Below the pieces are notes generated by a model. It was not told where the DNA came from and did no database searches. It saw only the letters and a program-made list of their open reading frames with translations. Positions 1 to 8,096 of a DNA stretch of 21,823 nt are shown piece after piece. Numbering within the stretch: position 1 is the first letter of the stretch; every line of letters starts with the position of its first letter. Source of the stretch: IDS-8 sp036381215. Its GTDB lineage: Bacteria > Pseudomonadota > Gammaproteobacteria > Steroidobacterales > Woeseiaceae. The stretch is taken from contig DASVDF010000005.1 of the NCBI GenBank assembly GCA_036381215.1, positions 1-21,823 of the forward strand, written 5' to 3'. The position numbers and the translations under genes were made by a program.

Positions 1-223
1 GAGCCGATATTCACGCCGACGCAAGTACTGCCGGTTCACGGCCGAAGGGATCAAGGAGATCGATTACAAGGATCTCGCGCTGCTCAAGGCCTATATCACG
101 GAAACGGGCAAGATCGTCCCGAGCCGGATCACCGGAACGAAGGCGCACTACCAGCGGCAGCTCTCGACGGCGGTCAAGCGCGCGCGCTATCTCGCGCTGC
201 TGCCGTATACCGACCGGCACTGA
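1..223 (+). CDS. rpsR: 30S ribosomal protein S18, 3' part (5' end outside window)
   Basis: This is the C-terminal 73 codons of S18, a small-subunit protein that sits on the platform next to S6. The reading frame starts at base 2 and ends with TGA at 221-223. The visible protein begins SRYSRRRKYCRF and continues with the S18 core, including EIDYKDLALLKAYITETGKI (about residues 20-39 of the visible part) and the RNA-binding stretch ITGTKAHYQRQL. The C-terminus RYLALLPYTDRH is typical of the family. The start codon lies left of the window, probably after rpsF. The gene heads a co-directional run with the DUF2232 gene, rplI, dnaB and alr. Confidence 0.97.
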   Translation, partial: SRYSRRRKYCRFTAEGIKEIDYKDLALLKAYITETGKIVPSRITGTKAHYQRQLSTAVKRARYLALLPYTDRH

Positions 224-249
224 CAGGCGTTCCAGGCCGGACCGGGGCC

Positions 250-1134
250 GTGCGCGCCGTCGCCGCCTGGCTGATCGCCCGCCCGCAGAACGCGGTGATC
301 GGGCTGGTCGCCACGCTGCTCCTGCCGTTCGCGCACCTCGTGAGCGGCACGGTGATGGCGCTGCTGGTGCTGGGGCAGGGCGTGTTGCCCGCCGCTTTCC
401 AGGGCGCGGTCGCGATTGCCATCCTGTCCGCGAGCTCGCTGGTCGTCGGCGCGCCGGTGGCGCAGGTGCTGGGCAACGGCGCGGTGATCTGGGCGCCCGC
501 GATGCTGATGGCGGTGCTGATGCGCCGCTGGCGCTCGCTCACGCTGACGCTCCAGGTGCTGGTGATCGTGGCCATGGCGGCGACCGTCGCGTTCTTCGCC
601 GCGGTCGACGATCCGGTCGCGTTCTGGGTCGATGTGCTCGCGCGGTTCGCCGATCAGCTGCGCGATTCGGGATTCGCGGAATACGCGGACCTGCTGTACG
701 GGGCGCGCCAGGAGTACGCGCCGCAGATGACGATGATCGCGGTCATCTCGACGTGGTCGGTATACGCGGTCGTGCTGCTGCTCGGTTATGCCGCGTATTG
801 CGCGTTGCCGGGCAAAAACGGTGAATTCGGACGCTTTCGCGATCTCGATTTCGGGCGGGTGCTGGCGATCATCATGGCAGCCGCATCGGTCGCGTCGCTG
901 GTGTCGGATGCCGGCTGGGTCCGGAGTCTCGCATTCGTCTCGTTTGCGGTATTCTGGCTGCAGGGTCTCGCGTTGCTGCACTGGCTGCGTGCGGCGGGGC
1001 GCCTGCCGTCGCCGGTGCTGGTCCTGGTTTACGCATCGATGCCGGTGCTCGCGGCCTTCTGGGTGCTGGGGCTCGCGCTCGCCGGATACGTCGATGCCTG
1101 GTTCCGCTGGCGCTTCCGGGAAGGCACGCGCTGA
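250..1134 (+). CDS. DUF2232 (YybS-like) multi-pass inner-membrane protein
   Basis: A 294-residue, very hydrophobic protein with about eight predicted membrane segments and short loops. It matches the DUF2232 family that several gammaproteobacterial lineages carry between rpsR and rplI. The N-terminus MRAVAAWLIARPQNAV followed by LVATLLLPFAHLVSG resembles those proteins. The molecular function of the family is unknown to me; only its location with ribosomal protein genes recurs. I chose the GTG at 250, which lies 26 bases after the rpsR stop and just after a weak purine patch (AGGCCGG, 234-240). A polar loop around residues 125-160 separates the early and later membrane segments. The gene ends 36 bases before rplI, so co-transcription is likely. 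Confidence 0.8.
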   Translation: MRAVAAWLIARPQNAVIGLVATLLLPFAHLVSGTVMALLVLGQGVLPAAFQGAVAIAILSASSLVVGAPVAQVLGNGAVIWAPAMLMAVLMRRWRSLTLTLQVLVIVAMAATVAFFAAVDDPVAFWVDVLARFADQLRDSGFAEYADLLYGARQEYAPQMTMIAVISTWSVYAVVLLLGYAAYCALPGKNGEFGRFRDLDFGRVLAIIMAAASVASLVSDAGWVRSLAFVSFAVFWLQGLALLHWLRAAGRLPSPVLVLVYASMPVLAAFWVLGLALAGYVDAWFRWRFREGTR

Positions 1135-1170
1135 AGGAACCGCGGGAGATCATGCTCAAAAGGTGCAGAA

Positions 1171-1620
1171 ATGAAGGTCATTTTGCTGGACAGTGTTGAA
1201 AATCTCGGTGACGTGGGCGACCTCGTCACCGTCCGGCCGGGCTACGGCCGCAATTACCTGCTGCCCGTCGGCAAGGCCGCGCTCGCGACGCCGGAAAACA
1301 TCGCCGCGTTCGAGTCGCGACGCGCGGAGCTCGAGCGTGCCGCGGCCGAGGAGCTCACGGCCGCGAAGGCGCGCGCCGACCTGATCCGCGGCATGCGGCT
1401 CGTGGTCCCGGCGAACGTCGGTCCCGAAGGCAAGCTTTTCGGCTCGGTCGGCCCGGTGGACATCGCGTCGGCCTTCGAGAAGGTTGGCGTCGAGGTGGCG
1501 CGCAGCGAGATCCGCATGCCGGACGGTCCGATTCACGAGACCGGCGAGTTCCTGATTCACGTGCATCTGCACACCGACGTGAACGTGGAGGTGAACCTCA
1601 CGGTCGTGCCGGAGGAGTGA
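1171..1620 (+). CDS. rplI: 50S ribosomal protein L9
   Basis: A 149-residue L9, the normal length. L9 binds 23S rRNA near the L1 stalk and helps reading-frame maintenance. The N-terminal domain carries the family signature GDLVTVRPGYGRNYLLPVGK (residues 17-36). A long charged helix (about residues 45-75) links it to the C-terminal domain, which includes GKLFGSVGPVDIA and ends FLIHVHLHTDVNVEVNLTVV. The ATG at 1171 is preceded by AAAGGTG at 1158-1164, a usable ribosome binding site. The gene lies between the DUF2232 gene and dnaB. Confidence 0.98.
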   Translation: MKVILLDSVENLGDVGDLVTVRPGYGRNYLLPVGKAALATPENIAAFESRRAELERAAAEELTAAKARADLIRGMRLVVPANVGPEGKLFGSVGPVDIASAFEKVGVEVARSEIRMPDGPIHETGEFLIHVHLHTDVNVEVNLTVVPEE

Positions 1621-1627
1621 TAACGTA

Positions 1628-1646
1628 GCGGGCAGCGGCGGCCCGC
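1628..1646 (+). terminator. Short hairpin between rplI and dnaB, possible attenuator or partial terminator
   Basis: GCGGGC at 1628-1633 pairs with GCCCGC at 1641-1646 around a 7-base loop, starting 7 bases after the rplI stop. No T run follows, so it is a weak terminator at best. It may instead mark the 3' end of processed rplI mRNA. The dnaB ribosome binding site (GGGGGA, about 1648-1653) lies directly behind it. Confidence 0.3.
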
Positions 1647-1664
1647 AGGGGGATCTACAACAAC

Positions 1665-3062
1665 ATGGTTCGAGCACTGGACGACGCCGGCGGGATCGAG
1701 GCAACCGAGCGGCGCCTGCGCGTCCCGCCGCATTCCACCGAAGCCGAGCAGTCACTCCTCGGCGGGTTGATGATCGACGGCTCGGCCTGGGACAAGATCG
1801 CGGACCTCATCGTCGCCGAGGATTATTACCGCAAGGATCACCGCCTGATCTTCGCCGCGATCGCGGAGCTCGTCGAAACCGGGCAGCCTTGCGACGTCGT
1901 CACCGTCTCGGAATTCCTGGAGAAGCGCGGCAAGCTGGACGCCGCCGGCGGGCTCGAATACCTGGCCACGCTCGCGAACGAGACGCCCGGCGCGGCGAAC
2001 GTTCGCGCCTATGCGCTGATCCTGCGCGAGCGCTCGATGCTCCGCTCGCTGATCGACGCCGGCAATCGCATCAGCGGCAATGCCTATTCCACGGACGGCC
2101 GCAGCGCGACCGAGCTGGTCGACGAAGCCGAGCAGCTCGTCTTCGACATCGCGGACAAGGGCGCGCGCGGGCGCGTCGGTTTCCGGTCGCTGCGGCAGAT
2201 CCTGCCCGAGACGGTCGATCGTATCGATCTTCTGCACCAGCGCGGCGGTGACGTCACCGGCGTATCGACGGGCTTCAACGAGTTCGACAAGATGACCGCG
2301 GGCCTGCAGCCCGGCGAGCTGATCATCATTGCCGGGCGCCCGTCGATGGGGAAGACGACGCTCGCCATCAACATCGCCGAGAACGCCGCCATCGGCGCCA
2401 GGGTGCCGACGGCCATCTTCTCCATGGAGATGCCGGCGCAGCAGCTAGCGTTCCGCATGATCTCGTCGCTCGGCCGCGTCGACCAGGCACACCTGCGCAC
2501 GGGCAAGTTCCCGGACGAAGACTGGTCGCGCATCAACACGGCCGTGCAGCTGATGTCGGAAGCGCCGATCTACATCGACGATTCTCCGGCGCTGTCGCCC
2601 ACGGAGATCCGGGCGCGCTCCCGCCGGCTGAAGCGCGAGCACGGGCTCGGGCTGATCGTGCTCGATTACCTGCAGCTCATGCAGGTGCCGGGCACGACCG
2701 AGAACCGCGCGACCGAAATCTCCGAGATCTCGCGCTCGATGAAGGCGCTCGCGAAGGAGCTCGAACTGCCCATCATCGCGCTGTCGCAGCTCAATCGCAG
2801 CGTCGAGCAGCGCACCGACAAGCGCCCGGTTATGTCGGATCTGAGAGAATCGGGGGCGATTGAGCAGGATGCGGATCTGATCGTGTTCATCTATCGCGAC
2901 GAGGTCTACAACCAGGATTCGCCGCGCAAGGGCATGGCCGACATCAGCATCGCCAAGCAGCGCAACGGCCCGGTCGGCGAGTTCCCGCTCACGTTCGTGG
3001 GCCGCTACACCAAGTTCGAGAACTGGGCGCCCGACAGCTACGGGCACGAGCCCTACCCGTGA
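1665..3062 (+). CDS. dnaB: Replicative DNA helicase DnaB
   Basis: A 465-residue protein of normal DnaB length. DnaB is the hexameric 5'-3' helicase that unwinds DNA at the replication fork and recruits primase. The N-terminal domain (about residues 18-125) starts RVPPHSTEAEQSLLGGLM. The RecA-like ATPase domain shows Walker A GRPSMGKTT (224-232), Walker B LIVLDYLQ (330-337), the LPIIALSQL motif (369-377), the SDLRESGAIEQDADLI motif (391-406) and KQRNGPVG (431-438), which holds the arginine finger. All catalytic motifs look intact and there is no intein. The ATG at 1665 has a G-rich patch 11 bases upstream. The stop codon overlaps the alr start in GTGA (3059-3062), which implies translational coupling. 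Confidence 0.98.
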   Translation: MVRALDDAGGIEATERRLRVPPHSTEAEQSLLGGLMIDGSAWDKIADLIVAEDYYRKDHRLIFAAIAELVETGQPCDVVTVSEFLEKRGKLDAAGGLEYLATLANETPGAANVRAYALILRERSMLRSLIDAGNRISGNAYSTDGRSATELVDEAEQLVFDIADKGARGRVGFRSLRQILPETVDRIDLLHQRGGDVTGVSTGFNEFDKMTAGLQPGELIIIAGRPSMGKTTLAINIAENAAIGARVPTAIFSMEMPAQQLAFRMISSLGRVDQAHLRTGKFPDEDWSRINTAVQLMSEAPIYIDDSPALSPTEIRARSRRLKREHGLGLIVLDYLQLMQVPGTTENRATEISEISRSMKALAKELELPIIALSQLNRSVEQRTDKRPVMSDLRESGAIEQDADLIVFIYRDEVYNQDSPRKGMADISIAKQRNGPVGEFPLTFVGRYTKFENWAPDSYGHEPYP

Positions 3063-4168
3063 GCGCGCCGCGTGCGCTCATCCGACTCGAGGCACTCCGC
3101 AACAATTTCGCAAAGCTGCGCGAGACCGCGCGCGGGTCGCGGCTGGTCGCCGTCGTCAAGGCCGATGCCTATGGGCACGGCATGCTCGGCGTGGCACGCG
3201 CGCTGCCCGACGCGGATGCGTTTGCCGTCGCACGGCTGACCGATGCGCTCACGCTCGCCGAGGCGCTGCCCGGCCGGCAGATCGTGCTGTTCGGCGGCGT
3301 GTACAGTGCCCGCGATCTCGCAACGGCACTCGCGCGGGGCATCCAGCCGGTCGTGCATTGCCGCGCACAGCTCGAGATGCTGGAGGCCGCGCGAAGCGGT
3401 GCGGCGGTGGTCTGGATCGAGATCGATACGGGCATGCGGCGGCTGGGCTTCGAGCCCGAGGACTGCGCCGAAGTGCTGGCACGCACCCGCGCGGCGGCGG
3501 CGGTCGGCGAGGTGCGCCTGATGACGCACCTCGCGAATGCCGACGATCGCCGCGATCCGCAAACGAACCTGCAGCTGGCGCGGTTCAGGGCGGTGCTCGG
3601 CACCTTCGGCTGCGATCTCAGCGTCGCGAACTCGCCGGGGCTGCTGGGCTGGACCGAGGCCGTCGCTTGCGGCTGCGATCCCGCGCACAGCTGGGTGCGC
3701 TGCGGGCTCGCGCTGTACGGCGTGTCACCGTTCCCCGGCAGCGCCGGCCGCGAGCTCGGACTCGAGCCCGTCATGCACTTCGCGACCACGCTCGTGGCGG
3801 TGAAACGCATCCGCGCGGGCGATCGTGTCGGCTACGGCGGCACATGGCGTGCCGCGGAGGATACGGTGCTCGGCATCGTCGGCGCGGGCTATGGCGACGG
3901 GTACAGCCGTGCCCTGCCGTCAGGCGCACCCGTCGTCATCAACGGCCGCCGCGTGCCGCTGGCCGGGCGCGTATCCATGGATTACGCCGCGGTGGACCTC
4001 GGCCCCGACGCGGCCGATGCGATCGGCGATCCCGTGACGCTCTGGGGAGAGGAGCTGCCGGTGGAGGAGGTGGCGCAGCACGCGGGGACAGTGCCGTACA
4101 CGCTGCTGTGCGGCGTGCACGCGGAGCGCATGGCGATCCCGTGGGAGGGCGCATTGCGCGCGACCTGA
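3059..4168 (+). CDS. alr: Alanine racemase
   Basis: A 369-residue PLP-dependent alanine racemase, which makes D-alanine for peptidoglycan. The PLP lysine is K34 in AVVKADAYGHG. The second catalytic residue is Y259 in DRVGYGGTW, and GRVSMDYAAVDL (304-314) is the family motif in the C-terminal barrel. VWIEIDTGMRRLGF (118-131) is the barrel segment with the conserved arginine. The GTG start at 3059 overlaps the dnaB stop by 4 bases, the order dnaB-alr being common in gammaproteobacteria. The extreme C-terminus is unusual: after the expected CGVHAERMAIP end, the last residues WEGALRAT and the stop codon are encoded by a REP-like repeat (about 4141-4199), so the gene appears to have acquired a new tail. 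Confidence 0.97.
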   Translation: MSAPRALIRLEALRNNFAKLRETARGSRLVAVVKADAYGHGMLGVARALPDADAFAVARLTDALTLAEALPGRQIVLFGGVYSARDLATALARGIQPVVHCRAQLEMLEAARSGAAVVWIEIDTGMRRLGFEPEDCAEVLARTRAAAAVGEVRLMTHLANADDRRDPQTNLQLARFRAVLGTFGCDLSVANSPGLLGWTEAVACGCDPAHSWVRCGLALYGVSPFPGSAGRELGLEPVMHFATTLVAVKRIRAGDRVGYGGTWRAAEDTVLGIVGAGYGDGYSRALPSGAPVVINGRRVPLAGRVSMDYAAVDLGPDAADAIGDPVTLWGEELPVEEVAQHAGTVPYTLLCGVHAERMAIPWEGALRAT

Positions 4169-4199
4169 GTTCAGGGTCGCCCGCATGGCGGGCTCCTAC
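4141..4199 (+). repeat. Pair of REP-like repeats forming a hairpin across the alr stop codon
   Basis: Two inverted copies of a GTAG/GTGG-type repeat face each other. The left copy is 4141-4164 (GTGGGAGGGCGCATTGCGCG and onward) and the right copy, on the minus strand, is 4175-4199 (GTAGGAGCCCGCC and onward). They pair with scattered mismatches into a stem of about 28 bp with a 2-base loop at 4169-4170; CCTGA (4164-4168) pairs with TCAGG (4171-4175). The alr TGA (4166-4168) is inside the stem. It lies between two convergent genes and has no T run, so it could act as a bidirectional transcript-end stabiliser or terminator. Confidence 0.75.
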
Positions 4200-4222
4200 G
4201 GAACGGTGCGGTGCGGGGCCGC

Positions 4223-4987
4223 TCAGCCGGTGAAAAAGCCCATCTTGACGCCCGCGAGCTGCACGACGTCGTTGTCGGCGAGCTTGCGCGCCTGTGCGCC
4301 GATCGGCTGGCCGTTCACCAGCGGGTAATCGCCGTCCCTGCCGCTTTCGACGTGCACGATGAAATAACCCTCCGCGCGCCGCGTGATGGCGGCGACCTGA
4401 ACGCCGGGGCGGCCGAGCGTGGTGAGGGCCTTGGTCAGCTCGAGCTCGCGACCGGCAAACGCGCCGGAGAGCACCTGCAGCTTCGCGAGCGGCAGCGCGT
4501 TCGGCGCCGCCTTCGGGTCGATGCCGATTGCCGTCTGCGTGTGCGCCTTCGGCTCGGGCGCCGGAGCGCGAGATTCGCCGCGCGCGCGGTTGGCGGCCGC
4601 TGCCGCCGCTTTCTCGGCACGCAGCAGCTGCTCCGCGCTGTGCTGCCCCGAGGGAATCACCATCGTCTTCTCGAACTCGTCCTGCTCGACGTCGTTCGCC
4701 TGCTGATCGGCGAAGCGGAGCTGGTGATGACCGATCGTAATCACGTCGCCGTGCTGCAGCGCGTGCTTCTTGATCAGCTTGCCGTTGACGTAGGTGCCGT
4801 TGGTGCTGTTCAGATCTTCGAGGAATGAATCGTTCAGGATGTTGATGATGAGGGAGTGGTGTCCGCTCACGGCCGGATTGTCGATGCGGACGTCGTTGTC
4901 CGGCAGCCGCCCGATCGTGTAGCGCTCCTTCGTCATGTTGTACTCGGCCAGCACCTGGCTGTCGAGGCTGAGGATTAAACGTGCCAT
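4223..4987 (-). CDS. Two-FHA-domain phosphothreonine-reader protein
   Basis: A 254-residue soluble protein with two forkhead-associated domains and no signal peptide. The first (about residues 3-95) has the full phosphothreonine-binding set: YTIGRLPDNDVRI (23-35, core arginine R27), SGHH (41-44) and LNSTNGTYVNG (59-69). The linker contains EFEKTMVIP with T108, then an Ala-rich helix and a Pro-rich stretch (about 139-165). The second domain (about 165-254) is degenerate: LGRP is kept, the SRRH-like position reads TRRA (202-205), and VNG (224-226) remains. It is the last gene of the minus-strand cassette, 76 bases after the PP2C stop, and has no clear Shine-Dalgarno. It likely reads proteins phosphorylated by the upstream kinase; its partner is unknown. 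Confidence 0.9.
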   Translation of the reverse strand: MARLILSLDSQVLAEYNMTKERYTIGRLPDNDVRIDNPAVSGHHSLIINILNDSFLEDLNSTNGTYVNGKLIKKHALQHGDVITIGHHQLRFADQQANDVEQDEFEKTMVIPSGQHSAEQLLRAEKAAAAAANRARGESRAPAPEPKAHTQTAIGIDPKAAPNALPLAKLQVLSGAFAGRELELTKALTTLGRPGVQVAAITRRAEGYFIVHVESGRDGDYPLVNGQPIGAQARKLADNDVVQLAGVKMGFFTG

Positions 4988-5063
4988 ATTGTTGTGTGCC
5001 GTTTACTGTAAGTTCGATTCACGCCGAGCCGGGCATCGCGCTCGTGCGTCCCCTGGCAGTCGT

Positions 5064-5891
5064 TCAGGAACGAAACATCTTCGAAAGCCTGGCAACGAGC
5101 CCCCTTTTTGCCGCGAATGGCTCCATGACCTGAGCCAGCATCACGGATACGTTATCTCGCCCGCCATGGTCATTGGTCAGCTGCACCAATTGCTGACCAA
5201 CCACGTCAAGACTAGCATTAAAAGTGCTGATCGTTAAGTGAATATCCTCGTCTTCGACCATGTCCGGCAGGCCGTCGGAGCAGAGCAGGAAAATGTCGCC
5301 CTTCTGCGCGTCGACCTCCTGCACCTCCACTTCCACGGTCGGCTCGACGCCGAGAGCCCGGGTCACGTAATTGCGATTCGTCGAGCGCTGCGCCTCTTCC
5401 TCCGAGTAGAAGCCGCGATCGACCAGCTCCTGGAGCAGCGAGTGATCGAGGGTGAGCTGCTCGAACTTGTCCCCTCGCAGACGATAGGCGCGTGAGTCGC
5501 CCACGTGGGCGATCGAGACGCGATTGTCGAAGAACATGGCGGCGACCAGGGTCGTCCCCATGCCTTCGCAATGTGTCTGGCTCTGCGCGGTCTGGAAGAT
5601 GATCTTGTTGGCCCTGGCCACGGCATCGCGCAGCACGATGGATTGGCGCATCAACCCGGTCATCGGGTCGATTTCGTTGCGGGTTTCGCGGGTCGCTCCT
5701 TCAGTGGCCAGCTCGGTGATCGTCTGGACGGCGATCCCGCTCGCGACTTCTCCGGCGTTGTAACCTCCCATGCCGTCGGCAAGGACCATCAGGCCGATGT
5801 CCGGGTCCGAGCCGATCGCATCCTCGTTGTGCTCCCTGACCCTGCCGGTATCCGTGATCTCGGCAAATTTGATCTTTCCGCGGAGGCTCAT
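5064..5891 (-). CDS. PP2C-family Ser/Thr protein phosphatase (Stp/PrpC type)
   Basis: A 275-residue metal-dependent PPM/PP2C phosphatase, cytoplasmic by sequence. All catalytic motifs are present: GRVREHNEDA (16-25), LADGMGGYNAGE (37-48, metal-binding D39), EGMGTTLVA (109-117), AHVGDSRAYRL (128-138), LTLDHSLLQ (146-154), LLCSDGLPDM (202-211, metal-binding D206) and GGRDNVSVML (243-252). This is the bacterial Stp1/PrpC type that reverses Hanks-type kinase phosphorylation. A short basic C-terminal tail (RGLVARLSKMFRS) extends past the domain and might be an amphipathic helix. The ATG at 5891 lies 21 bases after the kinase stop. The leader there is A-rich rather than G-rich, so translation may depend on coupling with the kinase gene. 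Confidence 0.95.
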   Translation of the reverse strand: MSLRGKIKFAEITDTGRVREHNEDAIGSDPDIGLMVLADGMGGYNAGEVASGIAVQTITELATEGATRETRNEIDPMTGLMRQSIVLRDAVARANKIIFQTAQSQTHCEGMGTTLVAAMFFDNRVSIAHVGDSRAYRLRGDKFEQLTLDHSLLQELVDRGFYSEEEAQRSTNRNYVTRALGVEPTVEVEVQEVDAQKGDIFLLCSDGLPDMVEDEDIHLTISTFNASLDVVGQQLVQLTNDHGGRDNVSVMLAQVMEPFAAKRGLVARLSKMFRS

Positions 5892-5912
5892 ATGTATTTT
5901 CTTGTTCTGGGT

Positions 5913-8015
5913 TCAGGCCGCGTAACGCGCGCAGTTGCGCAGGGCGATGGCCATTTCGCCGCCGTTGGTGAATCGGTCTTCGGGCCGCTTCGCCAGCGCC
6001 TTGGACAGGACTGCGTCGACGCTCGGGGGGATTCCCGGGCGGCGCCTGGACACCGGCACCGGATCCTCCGACGTAATCTTCGTCATCAACACCGCGATGT
6101 TCGTCGCCTTGAACGGCACTTCGCCAGCCAGGAGCTCGTATAGAGTAACACCAAGCGAAAACAAGTCCGATAGCCCCGTGAGCGGCTCGGCGGCGAGTTG
6201 CTCGGGCGACATGTACATCGGGGTGCCGAGCACGATGCCGGTCTTGGTGCGGTTGTTGTCGGTCAGCCGGGCGACGCCGAAGTCCGTGATCTTCAAAATG
6301 TCTCCGCGGTTGTCCCACATGAGGTTGGCCGGCTTGATATCGCGATGGATCACCTGCTGGTTGTGGGCGTAGTCGAGGGCCTCGGCGGTGCGTGCGCACA
6401 ACTCGAGCGCCTTCTTCGGCGCAAGCAGGCGCTTCGGATCGGTATACTGAGTGAGCTGGCGACCGGTCAGGTACTCCATCGCGATGTAGGCGAGGTGCTT
6501 GTCCTCGCCGGCATCGTAGACGGTGATGATGTTCGGGTGGGTGAGGCGGCCCGCCGATTCGGCCTCGCGGAAGAAGCGCAACCGGGCTTCCTCGAGCTCC
6601 TCGTCCTCGAACTCCTTCTCTATCGGAATCACCTTGAGCGCCACCGGCCGGTTGATGCGCGGATCGCGCGCCAGGTACACGGCACCCATGGCGCCGCGAC
6701 CGATGCGTTTTTCGATCACATAGCGTCCGAGGCGCTGCGGAACGCCGTTCGCGTCGGATGACAGCAGGTTGCGCTTCTCGCGCGGCGGCGGCTCCTGCGT
6801 CCGTTTCATCCACTGGAGCACGGCCTCGGCGCGCTCCGGCTTCGCCTGCTCCTCGAACGCTAGCGACAGCTTGTACATGACGGCCGCGAGCGACTCGGTC
6901 GGCTCGCAGCGGCGGAACTCGGCGAATGCCGGCTCGAGGCGGCCCGCCGCCAGGAAATCGGAGCCGCGCTTGAACGCGTGCACCGCCGCCTTCCTGCCGC
7001 TCGCGGCCAGCCACCAGCTCAAGAGTCCCACGCTCACCACGATCAGCACCGGGCGCCCCAGGTCGAGGCGTACGCGGCCGACGGTGAGCAGCAGCGCTTC
7101 GATGAGCACGAGCAGGGTGACGGCGGCGGCGGTGGCGAGGAGCATGTCGCGCCGGCGGCGTCCCGGTAGCCACACGACAGCTGCAAAGCCCAGCAGCACC
7201 GGGGCGAGCCACTGCAGCACGACGACCGGCACCGGCGCGGTCACCGCCTGGTCCTGCTCGATGCCGGCGAGCAGCGCCGCGGTGAGCTCCGAGCGCGTCA
7301 CGTACTGACCCGAAGGCAGCATGGCCGCGGCCGCAACGAGCGGCGGATCGGCATCGACGAAGACGGTGCGCCCGGCGAGCTCGGACGTATCGAAGCCGGG
7401 CTCGAGCAGCTGCATCGCGGAGAGCCGCGGCAGCTCGGCGTAGTTCGACAGGTAGACGGCGGCATCGGTGCCGGGGATCGGCGTCTCCGTGCCGGCGAAA
7501 CGCGGATTCTGCAGCGCGATGGCGAGCGGCAATGACGGGAACATCACGCCCCCTTCGAACTGCCACAACGACGAGCGTCGCAGCACGTCGTCGCTGTCCG
7601 GATCGAGCCGGACGAAGCCGCTCCAGGTCGCCAGGCGGTCCAGGCGGTGGCCACGCGGCACGAACACGGGGGGACCGCTCGACAGCGTCGCGGCCCATCC
7701 GGGCAGATCCGTGCCGGGCTCGATCGCCGGGGGATTGGGCATGACGATGCGCGCGACCTGGGCGAGCTTGAGCTTCTGGATGATGGCTCCGTAGACGGCC
7801 TGCAGCTTGCCCGGCGCGACCCGATCGGGATCGATGCTGACGATCAGCCCGTCGTCGAGGGGTGCGTTCGGCAGGCGCGTCGCGACCTGGTCGTACAGCT
7901 CGCGATCCGCCGCCACGAACCAAGATGCGCCCGGTCCGTACGCGACCAGCAGCAGAACGCCGACGAAGCTCAGGGCGACCAGGCGGTCCCGACGTACTGT
8001 ACGTTCTTTGTCCAA
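5913..8015 (-). CDS. Membrane CHASE2-domain serine/threonine protein kinase (Hanks type)
   Basis: A 700-residue sensor kinase. An N-terminal membrane segment (about 11-28) precedes a periplasmic CHASE2-like sensor (about 35-255, including DGLIVSIDPDRVAPG at 55-69). Three more membrane segments follow (about 262-284, 292-312, 321-338), then a helical TPR-like linker (343-405). The C-terminal kinase domain (about 430-690) has the Gly loop IGRGAMGAVYLA (438-449), K461, helix-C Glu in FFREAESAG, HRDIKPAN (557-564, D559), DFG (578-580), GTPMYMSPEQ (597-606) and SDLFSLGV, so it should be active. The TTG start at 8015 is the best available, but the GGAGG at 8034-8030 is 14 bases away, so it is uncertain. 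This is the first gene of the kinase-phosphatase-FHA cassette, divergent from radA. Confidence 0.93.
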   Translation of the reverse strand: MDKERTVRRDRLVALSFVGVLLLVAYGPGASWFVAADRELYDQVATRLPNAPLDDGLIVSIDPDRVAPGKLQAVYGAIIQKLKLAQVARIVMPNPPAIEPGTDLPGWAATLSSGPPVFVPRGHRLDRLATWSGFVRLDPDSDDVLRRSSLWQFEGGVMFPSLPLAIALQNPRFAGTETPIPGTDAAVYLSNYAELPRLSAMQLLEPGFDTSELAGRTVFVDADPPLVAAAAMLPSGQYVTRSELTAALLAGIEQDQAVTAPVPVVVLQWLAPVLLGFAAVVWLPGRRRRDMLLATAAAVTLLVLIEALLLTVGRVRLDLGRPVLIVVSVGLLSWWLAASGRKAAVHAFKRGSDFLAAGRLEPAFAEFRRCEPTESLAAVMYKLSLAFEEQAKPERAEAVLQWMKRTQEPPPREKRNLLSSDANGVPQRLGRYVIEKRIGRGAMGAVYLARDPRINRPVALKVIPIEKEFEDEELEEARLRFFREAESAGRLTHPNIITVYDAGEDKHLAYIAMEYLTGRQLTQYTDPKRLLAPKKALELCARTAEALDYAHNQQVIHRDIKPANLMWDNRGDILKITDFGVARLTDNNRTKTGIVLGTPMYMSPEQLAAEPLTGLSDLFSLGVTLYELLAGEVPFKATNIAVLMTKITSEDPVPVSRRRPGIPPSVDAVLSKALAKRPEDRFTNGGEMAIALRNCARYAA

Positions 8016-8096
8016 GATGGCGCTTGCAACCTCCGCCGGAAGCGGCGGGGAAGGGCGGTCCCGGTCCCAGGTCCCGCCTCCTCCCGGCCGCCGCGC

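Noticed and set aside
4223..8015. Fragment of a type VI secretion locus (PpkA, PppA, Fha)
   Set aside because: No tss or tag genes flank the cassette; both neighbours are housekeeping genes, and the kinase has a CHASE2 sensor rather than the usual PpkA layout.
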